NCBI GenBank assembly: GCA_025331435.1
Contig: JAIWNI010000026.1
Span: 1 to 64,000 of the forward strand
Reading direction: 5' to 3'
Length of the DNA stretch: 64,000 nucleotides
Source: Choanephora cucurbitarum
Lineage: Eukaryota > Mucoromycota > Mucoromycetes > Mucorales > Choanephoraceae
Part shown: positions 9,883-20,700 of the stretch, piece after piece
Layout of the letters: each line of letters opens with the position of its first letter
Position numbering within the stretch: the stretch's first letter is position 1
Notes under the pieces: model-generated
What the model was told of the DNA's origin: nothing
Database searches by the model: none
The model's input: only the letters and a program-made list of their open reading frames with translations
Made by a program: the position numbers and the translations under genes

Positions 9883-12141
9883 ATGTCAAAGAAAGAAGAG
9901 CAAATCTCCAAAGAAGCCTTTGAGGTACACACTCAAGAAGAATTTGAAGTTCAATCTCAATACAAGGATACCAGCAATTTGCGTCGAGTTGCTGAAGGCA
10001 TTCCTATTGCTGCTTGGTTTATTCTGGTTAACGAATTTTGGTAAGATTCAATTAGCTCGATGAAATCATACCATGATATTAATTCGAAACTATTTTATTT
10101 ATTAGTGAACGGTAAATATCTCTTTTATTTTTATTATTCTGAACCCTTGATGTCAAAAATTTATAACCGGAATAATGGTTGATAAGCGGAGAGGGGAGGA
10201 ATTGGAAAGAATTACCCGAAAAAAAAAAGACAGATAACCTCTAATTGGTGACTTACTTTTCTCACGATAACTGATCAAAAAAAAAATTTATTTGGATAGT
10301 TTTGCCTATTATGGCGGTTCAACCCCCTTCCAAAACTATGTTCAGGTAAAAAAAGATACAAAAGAAGTATTAAAAGATAAGAGAATATTATCTAACTTAA
10401 TCTATTTTCATTGTATCTTAGAATGGTCCTTATGACAAAACACCTGGTCAATTAGGCCGTGGCCAATCAACAGCTACTGCTCTTCAGAACTTCTTTACCT
10501 TCTTCTGTTACTTTACACCTGTTTTGGGTGCCATTGTTGCTGATCAATACATTGGTCGTTACTGGACTATCATCATCTTCTCCATCGTTTATATGATCGG
10601 CTGGTTAATCTTAACAACCACCTCTCTTCCTGCTGCTTTCGAAAGCGGTGCTGGTTTCCCAGGATACATTGTTTCTTTGATTGTTATCGGCTGTAAGTTA
10701 AATTGTTTTAAGCGGCGTAGGCATGTTTGCTGTGTTACATTTTATTTATTTATGTATTTCTTTAGTTGGTACTGGTGGTATCAAGGGTATTGTCTCTCCT
10801 CTTTGTGCTGATCAATACAGAAGAACTGAAAACTACGTCAAGGAACTTCCCAGTGGTGAACTGGTCATGGTTGATTATGACCTCAGTATTCAACATTTGT
10901 ATAACTGGTAAGTTTTGTTCTGCAAATAGGCTCTGAGCTCATTTGAACCGGAGAACCTATCTTGAACTTTAAAATAAATATCGGTGGTACTCATTTACCC
11001 TTTTCGACAATTTGTCCTTCTGACCACTTGTAGGTTTTATTGGGCTATCAACGTCGGTTCCCTCTTGGGTGGTATCATCTGTCCTCTTCTTGAAGAACAT
11101 GTTGGTTTCTGGGCTGCCTTCTTGTTGCCTACCTGTATGTTTGCCGTCGCTATCCTTGTGTTCATTGCAGGTACCAAGCTCTACTACAAGCCTAGAGCCA
11201 CTAGCTCCGTCATCTTGACAGCCTGGGAAGTCATTACATTCGCCAACAAGCAAGCTAAATTGCCGGACAATAAGCAAGCTCGCAAGGAATGTAAGGATGT
11301 TCTTGATTTTGCCAAGCGTAACTCTGAAATCCCTGCTGTCAAGCAATGGACTCCTGAAGCCGAACAAGCTGCTTCCAAGTGGAGTGATAGCTTTGTAGAT
11401 GAATTGAAGCAAGCTGTCATGGCCTGTAAGATTTTTGTTCCTCTCTCTATCTACTGGGTCTGTTACAGTCAATTGTCCAACAACTTGATTTCTCAAGCTG
11501 GTGTCATGTCTCGTCCCTCAAGTCTTCCCAATGATATTATGAACAACTTTGATCCTATTGCTTTGATTATCTTCATTCCTATCACTGATATGTTCTTCTA
11601 CCCCATGTTAAGACGTTTGAACATCAACTTCGGTTCTCAATTGCGTATCACCATCGGTTTCTTCCTTGGTTGTCTCTCCATGGTCTATGCTGCTATTGTT
11701 CAACATTACATCTACCAAGATCCTCTCTTTATCTCTTCTGGTGGCGAGGAATCTAGCATCTCTGTCTTCATTCAAATCCCTTGTTACTTCTTGATTGCCT
11801 TTTCTGAGATCTTTGCTTCCATTACCTCCATTGAATATGCTTATACCCACGCTCCTGCTTCCATGAAATCACTTGTTTCTGCCCTCTCATTATGGCCTAA
11901 CTGTGTATCTGCTTTGATTTCTTTGGCCATCTCACCTGCCTCTCATGATCCCAACATGGTTTGGGTTTACACTGGTGTTGCTTGTGGTTCCTTTGTCTGT
12001 GGTTGTCTCTACTACTACCTCTTTGCTCATTACGATACTTTGGATGAAGAATTCAAGTTGAAGAAGATGATGGCTAACCAAAACTATCTCCCTGAAGCTG
12101 CTGCTACTGCTGAGACAGGTGAAAAGGTTTCTGCCGCTTAG
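9883..12141 (+). CDS. PTR2: Proton-coupled di/tripeptide transporter (POT/PTR2 family)
   Basis: Plasma-membrane symporter that imports small peptides using the proton gradient. Six exons (9883-10040, 10106-10111, 10300-10345, 10422-10692, 10766-10907, 11034-12141) give 576 residues, typical for fungal PTR2. The signature E-F-C-E-R-F-A-Y-Y-G-G (ExxERFxYYG) sits at about residues 51-61. The second signature G-T-G-G-I-K-G follows later, with multiple hydrophobic helices up to the C-terminus and a Lys/Glu-rich cytosolic tail. The second exon is only 6 nt (tgaacg) and supplies Glu-Arg of the first signature; without it the reading frame is kept but those two residues are lost. Introns flanking it are 65 and 188 bp. 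The start gives a hydrophilic N-terminus with acidic residues, as in the family. Confidence 0.94.
10106..10111 (+). other. PTR2: 6-nt microexon in the peptide transporter
   Basis: Six bases (tgaacg) flanked by a TTAG acceptor and a GTAAAT donor. The codons read TG|T GAA CG|T across the junctions, giving Cys-Glu-Arg-Phe. Direct joining of exons 1 and 3 would give Cys-Phe in the same frame. The Glu and Arg are the last two charged residues of the ExxER proton-coupling motif conserved through the family, which is why I am confident that the microexon is real and not an artefact of my splice choice. Confidence 0.88.
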
Positions 12142-12726
12142 ATGTCTTTTCTTTTTATTCTTCTATGATGTATTTGTAGTATTTTTCCCCCATTTTATCG
12201 TAATAGTAGCTATTGTCTTCTGTACATATACATACCACTTTTTATTTCTCTTTCTTTGTCCCTCTTTTTTTTTTCTTTAGAAAATAAACATTATCGACTT
12301 TTTGTAGATAGAAAATATGTCCATAATCTCATAATATAAAGCTTAGAATTGAATTCAGTTTGACTTTAGCTGCGCTTATATGTACAACAGCGAAATGAAA
12401 ATCCAACAAGACAAGTTATTCACTCAATATGTATTGTTCTTATTGTTGAAGACACTGCAAATTCCTTCTCTTCTCGGTTCCTAAATATGAAAGATAAGAT
12501 TCTCTGCAAACCAACAACACAATTGAAGCAGTGTGGCTATAATCCACTTAAACATAAACTCCGAGAATGATAGGCGATGACGCATTTTGGGGACAAAAGT
12601 CTTTTTTTTTTGGCTACGTGGCGGACATTCTATTGAGCATGAATAGAAAACTGCATACAGAAAGTCTTGTTATTTCTAATTTTCTTTTCTCTTCGAAACT
12701 TGATCAGTTAACATACCAATAGACAA
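12142..12726. other. Intergenic region between PTR2 and HRD1
   Basis: 585 bp. The first 150 bp is T-rich 3' UTR of the transporter, with an AATAAA-like signal near 12282. The remainder is upstream sequence of HRD1. No ORF or repeat of note. Confidence 0.6.
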
Positions 12727-14797
12727 ATGAGACTGGCCGTTTTTGGCGGTGTTTCCTCCATACTGGCTACTGGAGTGATACTTTCTGCTATGTATCAGCG
12801 TTCTAACTTTTATGCTGCTTGCATCTACCTTTATAAATCAAGTGCTTGCATGATGGTAAACTAAGATGAACTCTTTTTTTCTTACATGTTTTCTTTTTAC
12901 TCACAAAACAACATTGAATAGATTTTATTAAATATGGGACTTATTCTATCTGTTTTATTTGGAAAACTACTTCAAGCTATTTTCTTTGGAAGATTACGAG
13001 CAATTGAAGTTGAGGTACTGAATAAATTATAGGTTGTCACACCAAACTTATGCTTCTATTTTTTTTTAGCATTTATATGAAAGGGCGTGGTATGCAGTAA
13101 CCGAAACTTGTTTAGCAATGACCATATTTCGAGAAGAATTCGACTTGCAGTTTATTGTGATTTTTACTACCTTACTGTTCCTGAAGATCTTTCATTGGCT
13201 ATGTCAAGACCGTGTTGAATTTGTAAAAAAGAGAAAAAAGAAGCTTTCTATCTTGATTCACAACCAACTAATGCATTTGAAATCTAGATGGAACAAACGC
13301 CTACCAACCGTCTTGCATTTCATGTACGCATTGCCAACTTATTGGCCTTATTGTTGATCATTGATGTTTTACTGGCCACCAATGCAATCCAGGTCACTAT
13401 GGTGAAAGGACCTACCATGATGATTATGTTTGGATTTGAATACACTATCTTGATCTGCTGTATTGTCTCTACCATTGGCAAATATATCTTGAACATCATT
13501 GATATGCAGTCAGAACAAACATGGGAAGGCAAATCCATGTATGTCTTTTATCTGGACTTAATGACAGGTAAGTAGCTGGGATTGATCAAGAAAGCAAGTA
13601 CTTAGAGAAAACTGCATTAGATTTCTTCAAGTTGATTACCTACGTCTTGTTCTTTTTGTACATTTGCCTCAACTACCAATTCCCTATTCATATCATCCGC
13701 GACGTCTATATGACTTTCCGATCATTCGTACAGAAATGCAAAGATCTTTATCGATACCGTCGTGCCACACGTAATATGAATGAACTCTATCCTGACGCTA
13801 CTTCAGAAGATTTTGGCCGATCGAATGATACAACCTGTATTATCTGTCGAGAAGAAATGCAGCCTACAGATCCTTCATCATTGGAGGAAGAAGAGCAATT
13901 GAACCCTGAAGTTGCTGCTCATCGAGAACAAAATTTGGATCAACCCAAGAAATTACCTTGTGGTCATATTTTCCATTTTCATTGTCTTAGAAGTTGGTTA
14001 GAGCGACAACAAACATGTCCTACTTGGTAAGTGACTGACAGAGTTTATTTTAATCAAACTAAATTGTTCTGTTATATCTATAGTCGTCGTTCTGTACTTG
14101 TTGATAGTAAGTAAACATTGAAGAAGAGAAGAACAAAGAAGGACTTATTTTGATTCTTTTTTTTTTCAACAAATTAGATAACGATCAACAACAGCAACAA
14201 CAGCAACAACAGCAACAACAACAACCAAGTCCGTTTTTTCAACAACCACAGCAACCACAACAATCACAGCAACCACAACAACCACAACAGCCAAATCAAC
14301 AACATACTCAATCAACATCACAAGAACAGCAACCACAGACAAATCCCACTTTCCCTCTCTTCAATACATCTAATCCACCAGCATTTAGCATTTTAACTCC
14401 TTCCAATCAACCTTCTCCTTTACCTGGATTGATCCCGCTTGTGCCTATGCATCAACCTGTGGTTAACACTGAACTATCTGAAGAAGATTTACGTATTTTA
14501 TCTTCAACAACAAGAGAAGCCATCGAACAGCGTTTCCGAATTTTAGAGACAGCACAGCATCAAATATTCCAGACAATGCAGATGTTGACTCAAGTGATGA
14601 GTGTGATGCCTAACGAACAACAGGATGTGCCACCAGAACCCGAAATGAGTGATCGAAAAAAGGGTAAAATGCCAGAACGCGAATTTGCAGTCCAAGAAAG
14701 TTCAGTTGATAATAATCGCACTACTGCTAGTAGTAGTATTAGTAGTAGTAGTCATGATAATAATGATAGTAATAGTAGTCATGTAGAAAGAGAATAA
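12727..14797 (+). CDS. HRD1: ERAD E3 ubiquitin ligase Hrd1 / synoviolin
   Basis: Hrd1 forms the retrotranslocation channel of ER-associated degradation and ubiquitylates misfolded ER proteins. Seven exons (12727-12855, 12922-13014, 13070-13222, 13288-13567, 13621-14026, 14084-14106, 14178-14797) give 567 residues. The N-terminal half has six to eight hydrophobic helices. The RING-H2 follows: C-I-I-C-R-E-E-M, a roughly 35-residue acidic insertion, then P-C-G-H-I-F-H-x-x-C-L-x-x-W-L-E-R-x-x-T-C-P-x-C-R-R. The insertion between the second and third zinc ligands is also seen in yeast Hrd1. The cytosolic tail starts with polyglutamine, continues with Gln/Pro repeats, carries a helical E-E-D-L-R-I-L segment (about residues 465-500) and ends in polyserine. 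Exon 6 is only 23 nt. Confidence 0.94.
14182..14300 (+). repeat. CAA/CAG polyglutamine tract in HRD1
   Basis: A run of CAA and CAG codons encoding about 15 consecutive Gln, followed by Gln-Gln-Pro repeats. Mixed codons reduce slippage, yet the length is likely polymorphic between strains. A second low-complexity tract (agt codons, polyserine) lies near 14727-14780. Confidence 0.85.
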
Positions 14798-14845
14798 AAC
14801 TGTGTATAATGAATGAACAAGTTTATTAATTGAGGACAAAAGAAA

Positions 14846-15736
14846 TTATGCTCTTAATCTTAAAAGTCCTTCCTTTTGTTCAGTAAAGAATTCTTTGAGT
14901 GTATGAGGTTTTCTACCTAACAAGACCTCAATGATAATAGTTTCAGTTGGGTGTGGTCCAGCCTTCAAGTCGTTTGCAAAAGAAATAGCCATTGTATGAG
15001 GCATATGTTTGATGACTTGATGATACAATTCGATGGGTGCGATTTGCTTGTAGCTGAATTGCTTACCAGTCACCTCGGTCAAGGTTTCTGTGAGCTTGTT
15101 GAAGGTTGAGACTTGACTCAACAAAGCATAGTTCAAGTCTTCGTGCTTCTCGGGATCTTCTTGTGCAATAGTAGCGGCTACTTCACCAATGTCCCTGGGT
15201 GAGATGAATGCAAAGGGTTCGTCACCACCAAGGGGGAGAGACAAGACGCCATTAGCATCGGGTAAAGTAAAGTTGAGTAAGTTTGACATAAAGAAGCCTG
15301 GACGAAGGGAAATAAAGTAGCCACGATTGGGGATGGCGTGGATGGCTTCTTCGGCATCAAAGTGATAGTTGGCGATGTAGTTGCTTCGGTAGCCCTCTTC
15401 GATATGGAGGGATGAGACATAGATGATTTGCTTGACACCGGCTCCATAAGCATATTTGGCCAAGATGGGTTGAATACCTTTTGTTTCCTTGGCGAAAGCA
15501 ACAATCATGATGAGACGTTCATGACCCTTGATACCTTCTTTGAAAGGAGTGATATCGGTAAAATCACCTTCGACGACGTTGAGCAAGCTAGCATCCGAAG
15601 TTTGGAACTTGGCTTTGGCTTTTTCGGCATTACGACTGTAGAGAGTGACAGGTACGTTGTTGTTTAATAAATGTTGAACAGCGTATGCACCAGAACTACC
15701 AGTACCACCTAAGACGAATACTTTTCCTTGAGCCAT
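14846..15736 (-). CDS. NmrA-like NAD(P)-binding family protein
   Basis: Single-exon gene of 296 residues of the atypical short-chain dehydrogenase type. The N-terminus K-V-F-V-L-G-G-T-G-S-S-G is the Rossmann GxxGxxG dinucleotide-binding motif. Further on are D-F-T-D (adenine-side loop), Y-V-S-S-L-H at the end of a core strand, and L-R-P-G-F-F-M-S-N followed by a substrate-binding C-terminal half. The usual catalytic Y-x-x-x-K of active dehydrogenases is not evident; N-Y-H-F-D-A-E occupies that position, so the protein may sense or bind NAD(P) like NmrA rather than act as a reductase. The closest named types are NmrA and the quinone reductase-like TMR/HSCARG group. Convergent with HRD1, with only 48 bp between stops. 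Confidence 0.85.
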   Translation of the reverse strand: MAQGKVFVLGGTGSSGAYAVQHLLNNNVPVTLYSRNAEKAKAKFQTSDASLLNVVEGDFTDITPFKEGIKGHERLIMIVAFAKETKGIQPILAKYAYGAGVKQIIYVSSLHIEEGYRSNYIANYHFDAEEAIHAIPNRGYFISLRPGFFMSNLLNFTLPDANGVLSLPLGGDEPFAFISPRDIGEVAATIAQEDPEKHEDLNYALLSQVSTFNKLTETLTEVTGKQFSYKQIAPIELYHQVIKHMPHTMAISFANDLKAGPHPTETIIIEVLLGRKPHTLKEFFTEQKEGLLRLRA

Positions 15737-16367
15737 GATTGATTAATTGATTGTGTGTTTTTCAAAGAAAAAGAGAGAATAAGAAACTAAGTTGAATGAA
15801 GAATATAAACTTTTTTTTCGAGTAAGAAAAGCAGAATATTTATATACATTTGCAGCAACTTCACTTGTTCCTAAAAGTAGTAAGTGAAACAGCAAAACTT
15901 AAACTTATTCTGTCAAGACTAAGCATCCTTCCTTTTTCGTCGTCTTTTTTCTCTCCTTCTTCCTTTCCTATTTCCGTTTCTTTCATGAAGCAATAGTAGT
16001 AGTTGGCATTAACAAGCTGATATAGCTTAAGAGAACTTTCTGTGATTTACAAACACATAGATTCATGGTAGCCCTTAATGAGCGGATAATCTTCCCCGTT
16101 TTTGCCATGACTGTTCAAGGATCTTGTGTTTCCCTAAAACGTGTGCCATTAACAACACCACTAATCGTTTTGAACCATCTAACTTTCTGGTACACACTAG
16201 CCGAAATTTTTCCGATCACAAATCATAATCGCAGTAATTTCTCTCTCCTACCCTAACTAACCAAGTACCATTGGCTAAACGAGGTTCAGCGGGAATCGTA
16301 AATAAGGAAACTGAAGCTGAATTTCGGCGAATTCTCATTTCTTAATGCTTTTCTAAAGTATGGAATC
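15737..16367. other. Intergenic region upstream of the LINE insertion
   Basis: 631 bp. It contains the promoter of the NmrA-like gene (minus strand) and a pyrimidine-rich tract at about 15925-15985. A short ORF at 16065-16256 has no recognisable features. The LINE has inserted exactly at the right edge. Confidence 0.5.
16358..16367 (+). repeat. Target-site duplication, left copy
   Basis: GTATGGAATC, repeated at 21718-21727 directly after the LINE poly-A tail. Three preceding A bases also match but cannot be told from the tail. Perfect identity of both copies points to a recent insertion. Confidence 0.9.
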
Positions 16368-17729
16368 ATGGCTCTTTCACCTAAAAAATCGACCCATAAC
16401 TCGACTTCAGGCACCAACACCAGTCGTCGAGGAACAAATGCAAAATCGCGCTCCTGGTCTCAGGTCGCTTCAGCTTCGACGATCAGATCGTGTCTTCCTT
16501 CCAACAGGACGGCACTCGTCACGTCTTCCCAGCCCAACTTGGGCTCATCAGCTTCCAAGTTTGCACCACAAGTAGATGATGTCCTTCATGACACTATCCG
16601 CCCTTTCATACCCGGGCTCGCAAAAAACAGTGTTTTGATTGAGACAACTAAAATCCAAGACCTCATCCCCTTGAAGTCCTATTTTGCTTCTTTGAACACA
16701 GATAAAGATTTTAAGTTTTTTGGTGGAGTGAAAGTCGAACGTAATTACCTTCGACGTCGTTTCTACGAAACCACCTGGGATGTCGAATGTGATGAATACC
16801 GACAACTTTTAGAGGACGGTATCACTCTCCCAGATGGCACTGTTGTTAAGGGTTATAAGAGTTTACCCGCTGATGCCAATGTAACGAGAGTACGGATTGA
16901 ACGATTACCCTTGATCCACCCTCTCCGTTTGAGAGAACAAATGTTGCAACGTTTTGCACATTTCGGAGAAGTTCTGGATGTATGCCTTCAAACCCAGCAT
17001 GGCGTCTTTGAAGGCGACGGCTGGGTGATCCTCAATTTGAGCAAGCCACATGCCACCAAACCTGAGATCCTCTGCCGCGAAGTTTCGTGGTATGATGATG
17101 AACCACCAGTTTTACTCTCCTTCGAGAAAATGCCCCTCTTCTGCCGTGCTTGTCAGAAAGAAGGACACTGCCGTGCGGATTGCCCGGAGATTTTTGCTAG
17201 TATCCTATGTTTCCACTGTAACGAACGGGGACACATCAGTCGCGATTGCCCTCGCCGCGGTCATGGTATCGCTCCTCCCCACAAACGCGTTGCTGTTAGC
17301 CACACACCTAAGCACCGGGAACCCACTGCCAAAGTTAAGGAAACTGAAGCCATTCCTCAATTGGACAGGAAGAACGAGGATGCACCCTCTCCGGCTTTGG
17401 ATTCAACAGCTAGGAGCAGCACGCACTCCGATCCAATGCAGGTGGATCCCCATCGCGAGCATACAGTTGCAGACCATTTAGGCACATCCACTGGAACTGA
17501 GGAGATCCATAATTTGCCGTCCGACTTTGACACATTAGCAGCAGCACGTCAAGCAACAGTTGACCATTTCCGATCATCAGAAGATTTTACGGACGATATG
17601 GTCGTAGATAAGGAGCAAACTAAAGATGCTGCGAAGCGTCAGAAAACAGCGCGTAATACTGAGAACAGGGCTCATAATAGTCAGGGTTCATCCGATTCCC
17701 TTTCAGCCCCTCCTTCATCTGACAAATAA
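16368..17729 (+). CDS. LINE ORF1 (gag-like, two CCHC zinc knuckles)
   Basis: 453-residue nucleic-acid-binding protein that would coat the element RNA. Residues 259-272 (C-x2-C-x4-H-x4-C) and 281-294 (the same spacing) are retroviral-type zinc knuckles. Upstream (about 170-250) is a region compatible with an RRM-like fold (V-x-R-V-R-I-E-R-L-P...G-D-G-W-V-I-L-N). The N-terminus is Ser/Thr/Lys-rich and the C-terminal 150 residues are disordered and acidic. The stop TAA overlaps the ORF2 start as TAATG. An out-of-frame ATG contributed by the target site lies 8 bp upstream. Confidence 0.92.
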   Translation: MALSPKKSTHNSTSGTNTSRRGTNAKSRSWSQVASASTIRSCLPSNRTALVTSSQPNLGSSASKFAPQVDDVLHDTIRPFIPGLAKNSVLIETTKIQDLIPLKSYFASLNTDKDFKFFGGVKVERNYLRRRFYETTWDVECDEYRQLLEDGITLPDGTVVKGYKSLPADANVTRVRIERLPLIHPLRLREQMLQRFAHFGEVLDVCLQTQHGVFEGDGWVILNLSKPHATKPEILCREVSWYDDEPPVLLSFEKMPLFCRACQKEGHCRADCPEIFASILCFHCNERGHISRDCPRRGHGIAPPHKRVAVSHTPKHREPTAKVKETEAIPQLDRKNEDAPSPALDSTARSSTHSDPMQVDPHREHTVADHLGTSTGTEEIHNLPSDFDTLAAARQATVDHFRSSEDFTDDMVVDKEQTKDAAKRQKTARNTENRAHNSQGSSDSLSAPPSSDK

Positions 17730-20700
17730 TGAGTTTGAACATAGTTCAAATTGCCACACTCAATTGTCGTGGCCTACCAAAAACTGGTAATCCAGCCAAA
17801 TTTCGTTCCTTTTCCCGTTATCTACGCTCCTTAAACATCGACATATTTTCCTTCCAAGAAACCCATGCTCATTCCGATCTCATTAAGCAATCTCTAAACA
17901 TTTCCCTTCAAACTAAGTCCAGTATTTGGACGCCTCACTGTGGGATCGTTTCCCTAAATCCCAATATTCTACTCTCTTCTCATCCTGATATCTCCCGCCC
18001 TGATGGCCGTTTCATCCTTGCCTCAGTTGCCTCAACCGCTTCCCTTACTCCTATATTCTATATCTTAAATATCTATGCTCCAGCTGAATCTAGTACTCGT
18101 ATCATCTTTTTTCAAGACTTGATTCAGGACACCAGCCTTATGACCTTCCTTCGCTCTAACAACCTCCCCATTCTCATGATGGGAGATTTTAATTACGATC
18201 AACGCCAGCCCGGGTCCATCAACTCGGATTGGCTCTCCCTCTTACGAGACAACTTTGACAACTGCTTTATGGGTGAACCCCTACCCACCTTCACCAGTAC
18301 ACGTGGCACCCATCATTTGCTCGACTATATGTTTTGTTCCATAGCTCATAGCTCCCGGATTAGGTCTCCTACTCAGGAGTTTGTAAACTATGCCTGGACT
18401 GATCACAACCTCCTTTCTGTCTCTTTCCGTACCTCCACGGCCTCTCGAGGTCCTGGTGCTTGGAAAGCCAATCCAATGCTTGCAAAAATCCCTACCTTTC
18501 GCTCTAGCCTGATCGATCATCTCCTACAAGTGATCGAAAAACACCAGTACCTTTCTCCTGCATGCATCTTGTCCGAACAGGCCATATGGGATGCTTTGAA
18601 GGTTGAGGTCAAAGGCTTTGCAAAAGCGTTTCAGCTGGATCGCAACTCGTGGCGCACAAAATCGCTGAAGAAACTTCAATCGAAGCGAAACCGAATCTTC
18701 CGGCAATACCGCCATACCGCCATTTGGTCTACTCTCCTCCCTTCCCTCGAAAAGCTCATCTCTTCTCTACAAACCGAGATTGCAGAGATCTCTGCTCTTC
18801 AGGCGGGCAAATATTGGAAAGAAAATGGTGAAAAATCGCCCGGTTTACTCAAGCGGTTGGTTTGCTCTCGTGCTGACCAAAGAGATATCCCTTCCCTCTG
18901 GAGTCCCACTACCTCCCGCTTAGTTTTTTCTACTGACGCCAAAACGACCGTGATGACTGATTTTTATACGCACTTGTATAACCCCACCGACCCGGATGAA
19001 GCTGCCACTCGTACATTAGTCTCTAGTTTGGATGGTACCTTTTTGTCTCCAGAGCAGCAGGCTGTACTGATTGCTCCTATCGCTTGGGACGAAATCTCCC
19101 AGGCCAGCCGGCGTTCCCCTCGTAAGAGTAGCCCAGGGTCTGATGGCTTACCCTATGAGATTCTTGGCATACTTCTTCGCCTACCAATCTTACGCCCTTT
19201 AGTCCTGCGGATTTATAACGAGGCCTTGAATAACGCTAGTTTTCCAGCTTCTTGGATGTTATCTCTCATGACCTTGCTTCCAAAGAAGGGTGATCTCACA
19301 CAAGCTGCCAACTACCGCCCCATTCAACTAGTCAACACCGATAATAAGATATTTACCCGAATCGTAAATGCACGTATTTTGTCTGTCGCTGATTCTCTTA
19401 TCAACCGTCATCAATTGGGATTTATGCCTGGCCGTTTCATTGCTGACCATGGCATGCTTACGACTATCTTGATGGAAAATGCTTCTCTCCTCTCTCCGTC
19501 TTCCTCAACAGATATTGGCTTGCTTCTAGACCAAGAGAAGGCGTATGATCGAGTTAACCTGCAGTTCCTCCAAACTGTCCTCACATCTCTCGCTTTCCCA
19601 CCTCCTCTGATCCACTCAATCATCACTCTTTTCGGCCAAAACAAAATCCAGATAAATTTGAATGGACACCTTGCGCCTACTCTAGTCCCTAAACTACGTG
19701 GTTTAAAGCAAGGAGATCCACTCTCGTGTATCTTGTACAACTTTGCCTTAGAACCACTTCTGCGCGCCCTATTACAAGACCCATCCTTCAATGGCTATTC
19801 CTTTAGGCATCGCACTGCTGGCACCACCTTGCTTCCCAATATCAAGTTGCTGAGTTACGCGGACGACACTCTTGTATTTCTCCGAGATCGCAGCGATCTA
19901 ACTTGCCTCTTGTCTCATTTAGACTTGTACTGTGCAGCATCTAATGCAAAAATTAACTTCCACAAGGTCCGAGCTTTCTCCCTCTCTGGCAGACAAATCG
20001 ATGAGTACTGGCTCTCTTCTTTACAATCGATTCAGATTTCTAAGGTTTGGACTACTCACGACCCCTCCCCTCTCATCTACTTGGGCTTCCCTCTTATCCA
20101 ATCGAAAGCTCAACGAGACCTCTTCCTTGCGGAATTTTTATTTTGCCTGAAGAGAGACGCCGACTTGCACTCTTGTCGTTCCCTCTCCGTCTTGGGTCGG
20201 GCTACCGTTATCAATTCCCTCATACTTTCTAAGTGCTGGTTCCTGTTTCGCGTACTTCCCATTCCCAAATCGACTTTGCAAACATTACGCTCATTAGTAT
20301 CCTCGTTCATAAATCGCCGCATCTTCCCCCGACTTGGTTGGCATGTTTTGACAGCCTCAAAGAAATTTGGTGGTCTAGGGCTTTTGGATCCTGAACTACA
20401 GCAGTCCGCCCTCTACTATCGATGGCTTGACCCTCTTCTTTTCCCCCGCACAGACCACTCTGTAGTGCATGACTTTCTTCATGCCCATCTCAGCAACGCC
20501 TTCCACACTTCCCAGCCACTCGTCGGTCTCCTTTTCCCTCGAGCTCGGCCTAATGTTACCCCTGGCACAAGCCTGACTACTACCTCATTGGTCTGTCGTG
20601 TGATGGATCTCATACCTCGTCGCCAGTTCACTTACATTCCCAACCCTCTTGAATGCCTAGTCCTACCACTTCGAGCTGTTGTGATTCCCAGTACAACGTT

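Noticed and set aside
10969..11496. 175-codon minus-strand ORF over the peptide transporter
   Set aside because: Lies opposite clear membrane-helix coding sequence and runs into the preceding intron.
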